From the NCBI GenBank assembly GCA_004299555.1, contig SCQU01000029.1, positions 124,001 to 188,000 on the forward strand: a stretch of DNA of 64,000 nucleotides, in the 5' to 3' direction. The DNA is from Rhodanobacteraceae bacterium. GTDB taxonomy: Bacteria; Pseudomonadota; Gammaproteobacteria; Xanthomonadales; Rhodanobacteraceae. Under the pieces are notes generated by a model. It did no database searches, was not told where the DNA came from, and worked only from the letters and a program-made list of their open reading frames with translations. This document shows, in pieces, positions 30,407 through 39,634 of this stretch (the stretch's first letter is position 1; each line of letters begins with the position of its first letter). The translations under genes were made by a program, and so were the position numbers.

Positions 30407-30910
30407 ATGAACGCAACCGTTCGCGTCTCCGTGATTGCGCTGTTTTGTCTTACCGCCGCAGCCTGCGCCCAAAAGCAGGCCGTGAAACCCGCCCCCGTCG
30501 AGGCCCCCACCGCCACCGCGCCGGCAACGACGTCGGGTGCCTTTACGCCGGCCGACCTTGCCACCAACCCGTGCCTGCGCACGCGCGTGGTGTACTTTGA
30601 TTTCGACAAGAGCGACATCAAGTCGCAGTTCAGCGACATCGTCGCGTGCCACGCCAAGTACCTGCGTGACCGTCCGATGGCGCGCATGACCATCGAAGGC
30701 AACACCGACGAACGCGGCACCCGCGAGTACAACCTCGGCCTGGGCGAGCGTCGTGGCAATGCATTGGCCAGTGCGCTGGAAGCCGACGGTGCGTCGGCCA
30801 GCCAGATCAAGGTTGTCAGCTACGGTGAAGAGCGTCCGGTGTGCCGCGAGCACAACGAGGATTGCTGGAAGCAGAACCGCCGCGACAACATCGTCTATAC
30901 GGCTGAATGA
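30407..30910 (+). CDS. pal: Peptidoglycan-associated lipoprotein Pal
   Basis: Outer-membrane lipoprotein that grips peptidoglycan. The signal ends in TAAAC, giving lipidated Cys20, then an Ala/Pro linker and an OmpA-like domain with VYFDFDKSDIK, GNTDERGTREYN and LGERRGNA, the diaminopimelate-binding residues included. Length 167 aa. The start ATG 30407 follows a GAAGGA site; the tolB-pal gap of 86 bp has a TTGACG at 30317 that could be a -35 element. Its stop overlaps cpoB by ATGA. Confidence 0.95.
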   Translation: MNATVRVSVIALFCLTAAACAQKQAVKPAPVEAPTATAPATTSGAFTPADLATNPCLRTRVVYFDFDKSDIKSQFSDIVACHAKYLRDRPMARMTIEGNTDERGTREYNLGLGERRGNALASALEADGASASQIKVVSYGEERPVCREHNEDCWKQNRRDNIVYTAE

Positions 30911-31719
30911 CGATAGTGGCACGACATGTGATTGCGCGCGGCCGTTCGCCGCGCGCAATACGCCAGATCATGGCCGCCACGGCGGCCATGATTGTTTTGG
31001 GGATCCTGCCGCAGGTGGCGCAGGCGCAGCCGGCGGCGCCCGCCCCGGTACCCGGCAATGGCGTGGCCCTTGTCAACCGGATCCAGAACCTCGAAAGCCA
31101 GATGCAGCAGATGCAGGGCCAGATCGAGGTGTTGCAGCATGAATTGGCGCAGCTCAGGCAGGCGAACAAGGAGCAGTACGTCGACCTGGATTCGCGCATC
31201 ACCAAGCTGGAACATGCGCCGGTGGCGCCTGCAACGGCCGCGCCGGCTGCGGCCGGCAGCGCGGCCGTGGCGTCAGCGCCGACGCATCCAGCGGCCGGCA
31301 ACAAGCCGCTGTCGGCGGCGGACAAGGCCGCGGCCCAGGCAGCCTACGACGCCGCGTTCAAGTCGCTGCGCGCTGGCAACTACGTTGATTCGGCGCGCGG
31401 GTTCCGGGCGTTCATCGACAAGTACCCGACCAGCAATCTGCTGCCCAATGCGTATTACTGGCTGGGCGGCTCGTATTACGTTACCCAGAATTACAAGGTT
31501 GCGCTGGCGGCGTTCCAGACGCTGCTGCAAAAATACCCGACGAGTCCCAAGGCGGATGATGCGCAGCTGCGCGTCGCCGACTGCGAAATTGGACTGAAGG
31601 ATTACGCGGCAGCGCGCATTACGCTCCGCGCCGTGATCAAGGGTCATCCAGGCACCCCGCTCGAGAAGCGTGCGCGCGACCGGTTGCAGGATCTGCCCGC
31701 CGTCGCCGGCAAGCAGTGA
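30907..31719 (+). CDS. cpoB: Cell division coordinator CpoB (YbgF)
   Basis: Periplasmic partner of TolA that coordinates peptidoglycan synthesis by PBP1b with outer-membrane constriction. The 270-residue protein has a long signal region (cleavage near AQA, residue 40), a short coiled coil ([28 protein letters not shown]-type heptads), an Ala-rich linker, and TPR repeats ([44 protein letters not shown]). It overlaps pal by ATGA. It ends the tol-pal cluster; queC follows 10 bp later. Confidence 0.93.
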   Translation: MTIVARHVIARGRSPRAIRQIMAATAAMIVLGILPQVAQAQPAAPAPVPGNGVALVNRIQNLESQMQQMQGQIEVLQHELAQLRQANKEQYVDLDSRITKLEHAPVAPATAAPAAAGSAAVASAPTHPAAGNKPLSAADKAAAQAAYDAAFKSLRAGNYVDSARGFRAFIDKYPTSNLLPNAYYWLGGSYYVTQNYKVALAAFQTLLQKYPTSPKADDAQLRVADCEIGLKDYAAARITLRAVIKGHPGTPLEKRARDRLQDLPAVAGKQ

Positions 31720-31729
31720 GGCGCTGGTG

Positions 31730-32437
31730 ATGGCCGCTCCCAATCCGGATCTGCGCCGGGCCGTGGTGCTGGTGTCCGGCGGCATGGATTCGGCGGTCAC
31801 CCTGGCCATGGCGCGCGCCGATGGTTTTGAATGTCATGCGCTGTCGGTGGCTTACGGCCAGCGGCACGTGTCCGAGCTTGCCGCCGCTGCGCGCGTAGCG
31901 GCGATGCTGGGTGCGGCCGGGCACAAGGTCGTAGCCGTTGACTTGCGCAGCATCGGCGGCTCGGCGCTCACCGCCGACATTGAAGTGCCCGAGCACGATG
32001 ACGCGCACGGCGAAGCCGACATTCCGGTTACCTACGTTCCCGCACGCAACACGATCATGCTGTCCATCGCGCTGGGCTGGGCCGAGACCCTGGGTGCGAA
32101 CGACCTCTTTTGTGGTGTGAATGCGATCGACTATTCCGGTTACCCCGATTGCCGGCCCGCGTTCATTGACGCATTCGAGCGGCTTGCCAACCTGGCGACC
32201 AAGGCCGCCGTCGAGGGCCGCGCGCTGCGTGTGCATGCCCCGCTCATCAGGTTGGGCAAGGCCGACATCGCGCGCGCAGGCATCCGGCTTGGCGTCGACT
32301 TTGCGCAAACCGTGTCCTGCTATCGCGCGGACGCCGAGGGTCGCGCCTGCGGCCATTGCGACGCTTGCGTGCTGCGTGCGCGGGGCTTTGCGGAAGCCGG
32401 GATCGCCGATCCCACCCATTACGCGCCGCGGAGCTGA
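31730..32437 (+). CDS. queC: 7-cyano-7-deazaguanine synthase
   Basis: Converts 7-carboxy-7-deazaguanine to preQ0 with ammonia and ATP in queuosine tRNA modification. The PP-loop motif is S16-GGMDS21. Near the C-terminus the zinc site is visible in SCYRA...ACGHCDAC, with the YVPARNT and [15 protein letters not shown] segments conserved in QueC. Length 235 aa. It follows cpoB, where queE and queC often sit together in gammaproteobacteria; queE is not in this window. Confidence 0.95.
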   Translation: MAAPNPDLRRAVVLVSGGMDSAVTLAMARADGFECHALSVAYGQRHVSELAAAARVAAMLGAAGHKVVAVDLRSIGGSALTADIEVPEHDDAHGEADIPVTYVPARNTIMLSIALGWAETLGANDLFCGVNAIDYSGYPDCRPAFIDAFERLANLATKAAVEGRALRVHAPLIRLGKADIARAGIRLGVDFAQTVSCYRADAEGRACGHCDACVLRARGFAEAGIADPTHYAPRS

Positions 32438-32536
32438 CCGGTTAGAATGCGGGGCTCGCTGCGCGAGTGGCCGTCGGTTGGCTGCCCGCGCGATGCATGT
32501 GTGGCGTCGCTGCGGCAGCGATGCCCGATAGTCCCG

Positions 32537-32611
32537 GGGCCGTTAGCTCAGCGGTAGAGCAGTGGACTTTTAATCCATTGGTCGAGAGTTCGAACCTCTC
32601 ACGGCCCACCA
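32537..32611 (+). tRNA. tRNA-Lys(UUU), integration site of the island (attL side)
   Basis: Intact 75-nt tRNA with acceptor GGGCCGT/ACGGCCC, D arm TAGCTCAGCGGTAGAGC, anticodon loop CTTTTAA (UUU), T loop TTCGAAC, and encoded CCA. It resembles E. coli tRNA-Lys(UUU). Its 3' part from 32565 onward is repeated at 44874-44920, so it is the insertion site of the element. The T stem here is GAGAG/CTCTC, unlike the GAGGG/CCCTC of the remote copy, so this 3' half may come from the element. Confidence 0.97.
32565..32611 (+). other. attL core (tRNA-Lys 3' end)
   Basis: The 47 bp from the anticodon stem to the CCA end of tRNA-Lys match 44874-44920 in direct orientation at 45 of 47 positions. The two mismatches lie opposite each other in the T stem (A-T here, G-C there), so both copies preserve pairing. 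The integrase gene begins 123 bp to the right, the normal arrangement for a tRNA-targeting element. Confidence 0.93.
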
Positions 32612-32694
32612 ATACGTAACACGCATGGCATAACGCTTTGCGGGTTTTTTATTTGATCGTTCCTTGGCGTCGTTGTGCGCCGAAAAGTGCCGTA

Positions 32695-32713
32695 AGGTAC
32701 AATTTCGGTACAC
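32695..32713 (+). repeat. 19-bp terminal repeat, left copy (candidate arm site/int promoter)
   Basis: AGGTACAATTTCGGTACAC matches 44736-44754 (AGGTACAGTTGCGGTACAC) at 17 of 19 bases, same orientation. Each copy holds two GGTACA half-motifs. This copy lies 22 bp upstream of the integrase ATG and contains TACAAT and TACACT, so it may be an integrase arm-type site, its promoter, or both. The role is inferred from position. Confidence 0.5.
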
Positions 32714-32734
32714 TACTGAGCCGGAGGGATCGCC

Positions 32735-33808
32735 ATGGCTACCATCGTCCGAACGCTGTCGGGTACGTGGAAGGCGGTCATCCGCAAGACCGGATGGCCC
32801 ACGGCCTCAAAGACCTTCCGCATCAAGCGCGATGCTGAAGACTGGTCGCGTCGCACGGAAGACGACATGGTACGCGGCGCCTACGTGCGCAACGCAGCGG
32901 CGGAACGCATGACCGTCGCTACCGCGCTGGAACGCTACCTGCGTGAAGTCACGCCCACCAAGAAGCCCAGCACGCAGCAGAGTGAGCGCCGTCGCGCGGT
33001 TTGGCTGGCGGCGGAGCTGGGCCGCTATTCGCTGACCGCGCTGACGCCGGAAGTCATCGCGGGTTACCGCGACCGGCGCCTTGCCGGCGACGTCGGCGCC
33101 GACGGCAAGCAGCATCCTCGCAGCAACAACACCGTGCGCCTGGAATTGGCGCTGCTTGGCCATTTGTTCACGGTAGCGCTCAAGGAGTGGGGGTTGGGGC
33201 TTACCTACAACCCCGTGCTGAGCATCCGACGCCCGGCTCCCGGCGCGGGTCGTGATCGGCGGTTGTCGCCGGACGAGGAACGTCGCTTGCTCGGTGCCGT
33301 GGACGCGTATTCCAATCCGATGCTGGGCTGGATCGTGCGGCTTGCGTTGGAAACCGGCATGCGAGCGTCCGAAATTCGCGCGCTCACGCGCAAGCAAGTC
33401 GATTTGACACGCCGCGTTGTTCGCCTGCACGACACCAAGAATGCAAGTCCGCGCACCGTGCCGTTGACGCGGCGTGCTGTGGAGGTGTTGAGGGCAGCAT
33501 TGGATAACCCTGTTCGCCCCATCGGCAGCGACCTCGTGTTCTTCGGCGAGCCCGGCCACGATGGCAAACGCCGCTCGTACGAGTTCAATCCGGCGTGGCT
33601 TGAGATCAAGCATAGTTGCGGCCTTGCCGACCTGCATTTCCACGATCTACGCCACGAGGCCGTGAGCCGCCTCGTCGAAGCTGGCCTATCCGATCAGGAA
33701 GTCGCCGCCATCAGCGGCCACAAGTCGATGCAGATGCTCAAGCGTTACACGCACCTGCGTGCGGAGGACTTGGTGGGAAGGCTCGATGCGATTGCGCAGG
33801 CGCGGTAG
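32735..33808 (+). CDS. int: Tyrosine recombinase / integrase of the island
   Basis: Site-specific recombinase (357 aa) expected to integrate and excise the element at tRNA-Lys. An N-terminal AP2-like/arm-binding region and SAM-like core-binding domain (about 60-155) precede the catalytic domain. The full catalytic set is visible: R210 (ETGMRASE), K235 (LHDTKN), H303-x-x-R306 (HFHDLRHE), H329 (SGHKS) and nucleophile Y338 (KRYTHL). ATG 32735 follows a GGAGGG site. Its place directly downstream of the tRNA, pointing inward, is typical. All active-site residues are present, so the enzyme may be functional. Confidence 0.95.
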   Translation: MATIVRTLSGTWKAVIRKTGWPTASKTFRIKRDAEDWSRRTEDDMVRGAYVRNAAAERMTVATALERYLREVTPTKKPSTQQSERRRAVWLAAELGRYSLTALTPEVIAGYRDRRLAGDVGADGKQHPRSNNTVRLELALLGHLFTVALKEWGLGLTYNPVLSIRRPAPGAGRDRRLSPDEERRLLGAVDAYSNPMLGWIVRLALETGMRASEIRALTRKQVDLTRRVVRLHDTKNASPRTVPLTRRAVEVLRAALDNPVRPIGSDLVFFGEPGHDGKRRSYEFNPAWLEIKHSCGLADLHFHDLRHEAVSRLVEAGLSDQEVAAISGHKSMQMLKRYTHLRAEDLVGRLDAIAQAR

Positions 33809-33898
33809 CTGTCCCGCCCATTTACGACGCTTGCTGCCAGCGACTCGGCCCGCTGTGCGCGTCTGACTGTCGCTACAAGCCGCCAACGCTGCATGTGT

Positions 33899-34663
33899 TC
33901 ATGCAGCGAGCTTGTCCCGGAATTCTTCTCGCTTTGACCATGGCAACGGGTTGATGTCGTAACTTGTCAGCGCTTCGAGCACCGCTTCACCGATTGCGCG
34001 GGTGTCGTCGTTGAGCACAGCATAGGCGATGGAACCAACTGGGCGCGCTTCCTTCGTATCGACCCATGCGAAGGCCGTATTCTGCGCGTTGTCTTTGTTA
34101 GGGTTGTTGATGACCCGTAGCAGCCGTTCGGGCTGGTTGCGTGACTTTGGGATAGCGAAGTCGAATTGGTGCGTGTAGCGACTGTGGCCGGTGAAACTGA
34201 CGCGTGGCATGTACCGGATGTCGGCGCCGTCGAGCCACAACGCCACGTCCTCGAAGAAGAAATTTTCGACGTTTGGGCGCGCAACGTAGAACAAATCGTT
34301 GATCGCGAGAATGGCCTGGAGCATGGAGTGCTTGCGCAGCGCGAACGTGTCTGGCGTTGCCTTGACTTCCAGTGCTGCACCGTCGCCCATCTGCACTCCA
34401 AACCCGTTGAGCGTGGATTGCAGCAACGCCTTGCGATGCGCTGTGTCGAGCGCGCAACCGGATTGGGCGAGATCGGCAATGGTGTAACCGTCATCGGTCA
34501 GTACGAACTCACCGTTTGCCTCACGCAAATAGAGCTGGATGTAGTCGTTGTGACGATCCAGATACGGGGTGGTGATTTCCGTCCACCCGCGAGTTTCCCG
34601 CCACGAGGTCTTGGCTTTCAGCCAAGCGTAGTAGCGGTCAACGAGATCGCCTGTCGTGTTCAT
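33899..34663 (-). CDS. DUF1828/DUF1829 domain protein
   Basis: A 254-residue cytoplasmic protein with no membrane segment. The N-terminal third (ITTPYLDRHNDYIQLYL, FVLTDDGYTIADL) matches the DUF1828 pattern and the C-terminal part (SFTGHSRYTHQFDFAIPKSR...PERLLRVINNP) matches DUF1829. Both domains are of unknown function and occur mostly in mobile elements and prophages. It overlaps the upstream DUF6978-like gene by 4 bp (ATGA), so the two products probably work together. Placement beside a type III restriction system makes a defence or anti-defence role possible, but that is inference only. Confidence 0.8.
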   Translation of the reverse strand: MNTTGDLVDRYYAWLKAKTSWRETRGWTEITTPYLDRHNDYIQLYLREANGEFVLTDDGYTIADLAQSGCALDTAHRKALLQSTLNGFGVQMGDGAALEVKATPDTFALRKHSMLQAILAINDLFYVARPNVENFFFEDVALWLDGADIRYMPRVSFTGHSRYTHQFDFAIPKSRNQPERLLRVINNPNKDNAQNTAFAWVDTKEARPVGSIAYAVLNDDTRAIGEAVLEALTSYDINPLPWSKREEFRDKLAA

Positions 34664-35109
34664 GCAAACAGCCCAAACGTAAAATTCGGGAAAGCGACAA
34701 CCGCGCAGTACACCATGAAGTCATGTAACACTTGGCGGGCGTCGTCTGGTGATGCCAGCATCCCTTCCGGCACAGGGAACGCCCATCGGTCGCCGAACCC
34801 TTCCCGGTATAGGTGAAGATGCGGGATGCCGACTTCAGCACCATCCGGGTTACGGTGTGGCGCTGCGAAATCAAGCCGAGCCAAAACGATGGTTTGGCGC
34901 CCACGGGCTTGGTAGCCAGTAGTCAGCGCTATGCGTTTTCGGTTGATGTCGAGCGAAAATAGCTCCCGTCGATCCTTTGAAGTTAGCGGCACCTCGATTC
35001 GCCCGCCGAGGTCGGGGAAAGCTACGGCGTCGTTGTTTACGCACTCTTTCTCCATGCGCAGTAACGCGTCCGCATCGGATTGCGATAGCGCAATGTCAGC
35101 CATGCCCAA
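34660..35109 (-). CDS. DUF6978-like protein paired with DUF1828 gene
   Basis: A 149-residue soluble protein. The visible pattern (LFSLDINRKRIALTTGYQAR, LARLDFAAPHRNPDG, GIPHLHLYREGFGDRWAFPV, LHDFMVYCAVV) fits the DUF6978 family, which often sits next to DUF1828 genes; the family name is given from memory. The HLHLYREGF segment has two histidines that could be catalytic or metal-binding. The ATG start of the DUF1828 gene overlaps its stop. It lies 107 bp after the res stop on the same strand and may be transcribed with it. Function unknown. Confidence 0.7.
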   Translation of the reverse strand: MGMADIALSQSDADALLRMEKECVNNDAVAFPDLGGRIEVPLTSKDRRELFSLDINRKRIALTTGYQARGRQTIVLARLDFAAPHRNPDGAEVGIPHLHLYREGFGDRWAFPVPEGMLASPDDARQVLHDFMVYCAVVAFPNFTFGLFA

Positions 35110-35216
35110 CCCTCAAGTCAGTGCCGCGCTTGCCGCAGCCAGCAATGGTCGGCGCCGTTTGTCTCACGGATTGCGACCTTTGGCAATCGAGCCGGCTATA
35201 CACGTCCGGGGTTCCA

Positions 35217-37916
35217 TTACCGCCCCCGAACCTTGTCGTCGATTTGCCGCGCCACGTCGCGCCCCAGCTCGTCATCGGAAACGGCCATCAGGAACAGGCA
35301 GCGCCCGCCGCTGGAATGCTCCCACTGCGCGCCAACGGCCTTCTTCTCGCGTGAGTCGTCGTTGGTCTTGTACGGCTCGCCCTTGTATTCAACCGCGAAC
35401 AACCGGCCGTCACGCAGCTCGGCGATGAAGTCCGGGTAAAAGTAGTCCGTGGCGGTCGGTAGCCAGAACGAAAAGCGCGGCTCCTTCTCGACGTTGCGCA
35501 CCCACTGCTTGACCTCGGGATGCACGTCGATGGCTTGTGCACAGGTGAACTCCTCGGCCCACTCGTTCTTGCTGGCGCGCTTCTCGCGCAAGTCGTGGAT
35601 GACGGGGTAGTAGTGTTTCTTGAAACGGTAGCGTCCGGCGTAGAACGGCGGCCGGCCGGGATACTGGTTCGGCTCGAACCGGAATTCGTAGCGGAATCCG
35701 TTGTCCTGCGGCGGCGCACACGCAAAGCCCGGCAGCGATGCTTGGAATCCCTTGCCGACGGCCAGCTTGCGGCGCCGTTCAATTTCGTGCCGCAGCGCCT
35801 CCGCCAACACAAACTGTCCGCGCACCAACGTCGTGAGCGTGAAATGCCGGTCGCCCTGCAGGTGCCGCAACACCGCCAGGAGCCACTTGCGCAGGTTAGT
35901 GGGGAACACATCCATCTGACGGCACTCGCCTTCCAGCGTGCGCACCAGGTCGTTTTCGTTCGCGTGCGGGGAAACTTCGTTCAAGTGCAGTTGCGCGCTG
36001 TCGCTGACCTCGTAATGCACCGTTTCCTCGGCCAGGTTGATCTCGAATGTGTTGCCGCTTTCGCGCACGCCGAAGCCTGCCAAGCTGACGGGCTCGGCAA
36101 ATAGATCGAACTGGCCAAGGTAGGCCAGCATGCGTTTTTCGACCGGCTGCAACGCGCCGTCGAAGTCCATGCACAACTGCGGCAGCGGCGCGAACGGTAC
36201 GCCGCGTGCCGACGGTGCGGTCAACGCCGCTTGGCGAATGCGTTCGCGCTCGATGCCCTCTTTCACCGCATCCTGCTGCTTGCCGCCCTTGCAGCTTGTC
36301 AACAGGAAGTCCTCCACCTCGGCGCTCAACTCGCCGCGCACGATGGCGGTGGCGCCGTTGCTGGTGGGGCGCAGCTCTACGGTTTCCTGCAACGCCGCGG
36401 GTACCGCGGCCGTCGGCATCGCCGGCAACGCCACGACGGCTTCGGCCGGCTTCGGCTCCGCCGCGCTGCTGCCGCCCGCTGCGGGCAACACGCCTTGCGC
36501 CGGGACCAGCGCTTGCGCCGCCTCGTAGCGTTCGAAGCCCATGTTGTTCACCAGCCGGTCGGCCAGTGCATCGGCCACGCGTGCAAAGCCTTGCGCCACG
36601 ATGTGCGCATACGCCTTGCTCATCTCCACCTGCAGGCGCGGCCGCGCGTAGGGCATGCGCAGCACGCGGCCCAGCAACTGCTCCACGTCCTTCGCGCTGC
36701 GCGCGTCCTGCAGGCTGCACAGCACATAGGCGAACGGACAGTCCCAACCTTCCTTCAACGCCTCCACGGTGATGACGTAGCGGATCGGGCCGGGCTCGCC
36801 GATGACGATGCCGTCCAGCTCTTTCTGGTTACCCGTCGCCACCGCAATCTGTTCGCGGGCGATGTGCTCGCCATCTACGCTGGTGAGGTGTTCCAGCAAC
36901 TTCTCCACCGTCACTTCACCGTTCTTCGCTTCGGCCTGAAACAACAAGACCGGGCGGATGTAGTCGTTCTCTTTGGCGGCCAGCATTTCCAACCGATCGC
37001 GCGTCAGAATGGCGTCACGCACCGCATCCTTCCAGCCGGTCGGGTGTTCCATCAACACGATGGGCAGTTTGATCATGTCCTCACGCTGCAACGCCAATGC
37101 GCCGACGTGATACAGCACATTGCTGCCTTTGGCCGGCGTCGCGGTCAGTTCGATCAGGCAGGCCGGATGCAGGTTGCGCAGCGTGCCGAACGCCTGCTCG
37201 GTGCGGTTGTTGTGCGCCTCGTCCACGATCACGATGGGCCGGTGCAGGGTAATCCAGTTGGCGATGGAGGTCTTCACGCGGCCGATGTCGGCGCGCGTCA
37301 GATAGGGTTGCGCGGCAATGTCCGCCTCGGTCACCCGATCCAGCCGGGCTTCCTGCTGCGGCGTCAATCCCTGGAAGTGCGACGCAAGGGTTTCATCGAA
37401 CGAATACACCGTGCGCTGCGCCTTCTCCTTCACGTTGAACGACTGGATGGTGGCCACCACCACGACCGCCGCGCGGCCCACTTCCTGCGGGCCAACCGTG
37501 GCCAGTTCGTCCAGTGCGCATACGCGCACGCGTTCGCCGAAGTATTGCGTCAACGCCTCGCGGCAGGGATTGCGCGGGCTGGACAAGGCTTCCAGCGTTT
37601 GCGCGCGGATCGCATCGGATGGCACCAGCCACAAGGCCACCGGTGCCTCGGTGTCCTGCAGCGCCTTGCCCACGCGCGCCACGGCGTGCGCGGCAAGAAA
37701 AGTTTTGCCGCCGCCCGTCGGGATGCGCACGCACACCGCCGGCACGTCGCCCACCGCATCGCGGCTGTAGGGTTCCTGCGTACGGTTGCCGTCGGCCGTC
37801 TCGGCGACTGGCGCGCACGCGCGCCATGCTTCGTCCAAGCCCGCGCTGCGCAACTTGCGAAAAAAGTCATCCAGCGCCGTCAGTGCCTTCCGCTGATAGT
37901 CCTTCCATGTAAACAT
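35217..37916 (-). CDS. res: Type III restriction endonuclease subunit Res
   Basis: Helicase-nuclease subunit of a type III restriction-modification system; it acts only with Mod, moves along DNA using ATP and cleaves beyond the recognition site. From ATG 37916 it has 899 residues. Superfamily 2 motifs: Walker A P66-TGGGKT72, DEAH at 232-235, LTATPAKG, and QLLGRVLRM (motif VI). The C-terminal nuclease PD-(D/E)xK is visible as D829 ... E843-x-K845 in FAVEYKGE. Its ATG lies one base after the mod stop, so it is coupled to mod. No interruption is seen, so the gene looks intact. Confidence 0.94.
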   Translation of the reverse strand: MFTWKDYQRKALTALDDFFRKLRSAGLDEAWRACAPVAETADGNRTQEPYSRDAVGDVPAVCVRIPTGGGKTFLAAHAVARVGKALQDTEAPVALWLVPSDAIRAQTLEALSSPRNPCREALTQYFGERVRVCALDELATVGPQEVGRAAVVVVATIQSFNVKEKAQRTVYSFDETLASHFQGLTPQQEARLDRVTEADIAAQPYLTRADIGRVKTSIANWITLHRPIVIVDEAHNNRTEQAFGTLRNLHPACLIELTATPAKGSNVLYHVGALALQREDMIKLPIVLMEHPTGWKDAVRDAILTRDRLEMLAAKENDYIRPVLLFQAEAKNGEVTVEKLLEHLTSVDGEHIAREQIAVATGNQKELDGIVIGEPGPIRYVITVEALKEGWDCPFAYVLCSLQDARSAKDVEQLLGRVLRMPYARPRLQVEMSKAYAHIVAQGFARVADALADRLVNNMGFERYEAAQALVPAQGVLPAAGGSSAAEPKPAEAVVALPAMPTAAVPAALQETVELRPTSNGATAIVRGELSAEVEDFLLTSCKGGKQQDAVKEGIERERIRQAALTAPSARGVPFAPLPQLCMDFDGALQPVEKRMLAYLGQFDLFAEPVSLAGFGVRESGNTFEINLAEETVHYEVSDSAQLHLNEVSPHANENDLVRTLEGECRQMDVFPTNLRKWLLAVLRHLQGDRHFTLTTLVRGQFVLAEALRHEIERRRKLAVGKGFQASLPGFACAPPQDNGFRYEFRFEPNQYPGRPPFYAGRYRFKKHYYPVIHDLREKRASKNEWAEEFTCAQAIDVHPEVKQWVRNVEKEPRFSFWLPTATDYFYPDFIAELRDGRLFAVEYKGEPYKTNDDSREKKAVGAQWEHSSGGRCLFLMAVSDDELGRDVARQIDDKVRGR

Positions 37917-37917
37917 G

Positions 37918-39441
37918 TCAGCGCGCCTTGATGTCGTAGGGAATTTGCTTGAACGTGATGCCGGCCTCGCGCAGGCGCGCCTCGCCCAGCAAGGTCTTTT
38001 CGCCATAGATCACGCGCGGCCCGGCGTGCGGAAAATCGGCATCCAGGTACGCCAGCACCTTGCTGGTGAGCACGTTGCCGCCCTGCGGCCGGCGATCGCC
38101 GAGGATGCCGTTGTACAGCAGGTAGAAACCTGTCCCCGCGTTGACGCCAAGGAAGGGCGTGGCGAACGTCTCGCGGGCCGGCTCGCCGGTCTCGAAGTGC
38201 CACAGGTATGCCGCCAGCGCCGGGAAGTGCACGCCTTCGTGAATGTCGCCTTCCGCGTTGAATACCGGCTCGCCCAGCGTGTAGAACCGGAAGCCGCCGC
38301 CGCCGTGCCAGCCGACCGCTTCCGAAATGCCGCCCTGCTCGCCGGCGATGAGTTTTTCCAGACGCGGCAGGCAGTGCGTGCGCGCGTGCTCGCCCATTTC
38401 GATGCCGATGTAGCGGCGCCCCATCTTGTGCGCGACGGCGGCCGTGGTGCCGGAGCCAAGGAAGCTGTCGAGAACGAGGTCGTTTGGGTTGGTGGCGATG
38501 TCGATGATGCGCTGGATCAAGCGTTCTGGCTTTGGAGTGCCGAAACTCACGTCGCCACCGAACAACACGTTCGCCTCTTTCTTTGCCTCGTCTGTATGGC
38601 CAACTTCCTCAGACGGCCACCAAGTCCACGGCGCAACACCTGGCACCTCTGACAGATAACGGATGATGTTCGGCTGCGAGTCTCCTTTCTTACCGAAGTA
38701 GATTCGGCCTTCAGACAGTAGACGCTCGTATGTCGCTTTTGAAACGCCCCAACAGCGGCCCGCCGGTGGCTTGTACTTCTTGCCACTAGGCGTCGTCACT
38801 TCATAGAACTGCTCCGGGGTCGCGTGCCCCGCTTGTGCAGTCATCGGAATTGGGCGCCACCGGCCGCGAGGGTCGTTGTTCGTATTTTTGTAGACGGCTG
38901 CTTGCTTGTCGGAAAACGGTACAAGGTTACGCGTCGCCTTGAACCTCTCTGGCACGCGTGCATACACGAGCACGTAGTCGTGGACGTCTCCGATTGCCTC
39001 GCGGTTCTCGCGTGAGTAGCGCTTCTGCCATACGTTCGTAGCGATGAAGTTGCTGCGCCCGAACACCTCGTCCATCAGCACCTTGAGGTAGTGCGCCTCG
39101 TTGTCGTCGATGGTGATCCAGATACTGCCGTCCTCGGCCAGCAGTTCGCGCAGCAGCACGAGTCGCGGGTACATCAGCGACAGCCACTGCGAGTGTTCCA
39201 ACTTGTCGTCGTAGTGCGCGAACGCACTTTGCGTGTTGTACGGCGGGTCGATGAACACGCACTTCACCAGCCCCCGATAAAACGGCAGCAGCGCTTTCAG
39301 CGCCAACAGGTTGTCGCCCTGGATCAGCAGGTTGTCGGCCGCCGGATCGCCGTGCACCGATTGCAACTGCAGCAGGTGGTACGGCACGTCGTTGGCGGCC
39401 ACGGCGGCCTGCGTCTTGTTCACCCAGTCGAGCGTCGGCAT
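37918..39441 (-). CDS. mod: Type III DNA adenine methyltransferase subunit Mod
   Basis: Recognition and methylation subunit (507 aa) of the type III system; predicted to methylate adenine N6 on one strand of an asymmetric site. The catalytic motif IV D65-PPY-NT70 comes before the AdoMet-binding motif I (DSFLGSGTTAAVA), the beta-class order. The middle region (about residues 150-310) is the target-recognition part and is unrelated by eye to well-known systems, so the site cannot be predicted. No simple sequence repeats that would suggest phase variation are seen. Res follows after one base. Confidence 0.94.
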   Translation of the reverse strand: MPTLDWVNKTQAAVAANDVPYHLLQLQSVHGDPAADNLLIQGDNLLALKALLPFYRGLVKCVFIDPPYNTQSAFAHYDDKLEHSQWLSLMYPRLVLLRELLAEDGSIWITIDDNEAHYLKVLMDEVFGRSNFIATNVWQKRYSRENREAIGDVHDYVLVYARVPERFKATRNLVPFSDKQAAVYKNTNNDPRGRWRPIPMTAQAGHATPEQFYEVTTPSGKKYKPPAGRCWGVSKATYERLLSEGRIYFGKKGDSQPNIIRYLSEVPGVAPWTWWPSEEVGHTDEAKKEANVLFGGDVSFGTPKPERLIQRIIDIATNPNDLVLDSFLGSGTTAAVAHKMGRRYIGIEMGEHARTHCLPRLEKLIAGEQGGISEAVGWHGGGGFRFYTLGEPVFNAEGDIHEGVHFPALAAYLWHFETGEPARETFATPFLGVNAGTGFYLLYNGILGDRRPQGGNVLTSKVLAYLDADFPHAGPRVIYGEKTLLGEARLREAGITFKQIPYDIKAR

Positions 39442-39634
39442 GCGGAACCCTTGTCAGCGTGTTGCCGCACGCGTCCCCGCGCCCCGGCGTACCCCGTAGC
39501 TTACCGAACGTGAACGGATTTGCGCAGCATTGGCGGGACGCGCCGCCCACCCGGTCGGTCGGCGCGAAGCTGTCAGACCGGGGAGCCCCGTGGTCATGGC
39601 GATGCAATGGTCGGGCGGTGCCGCGTCTTGCGCA

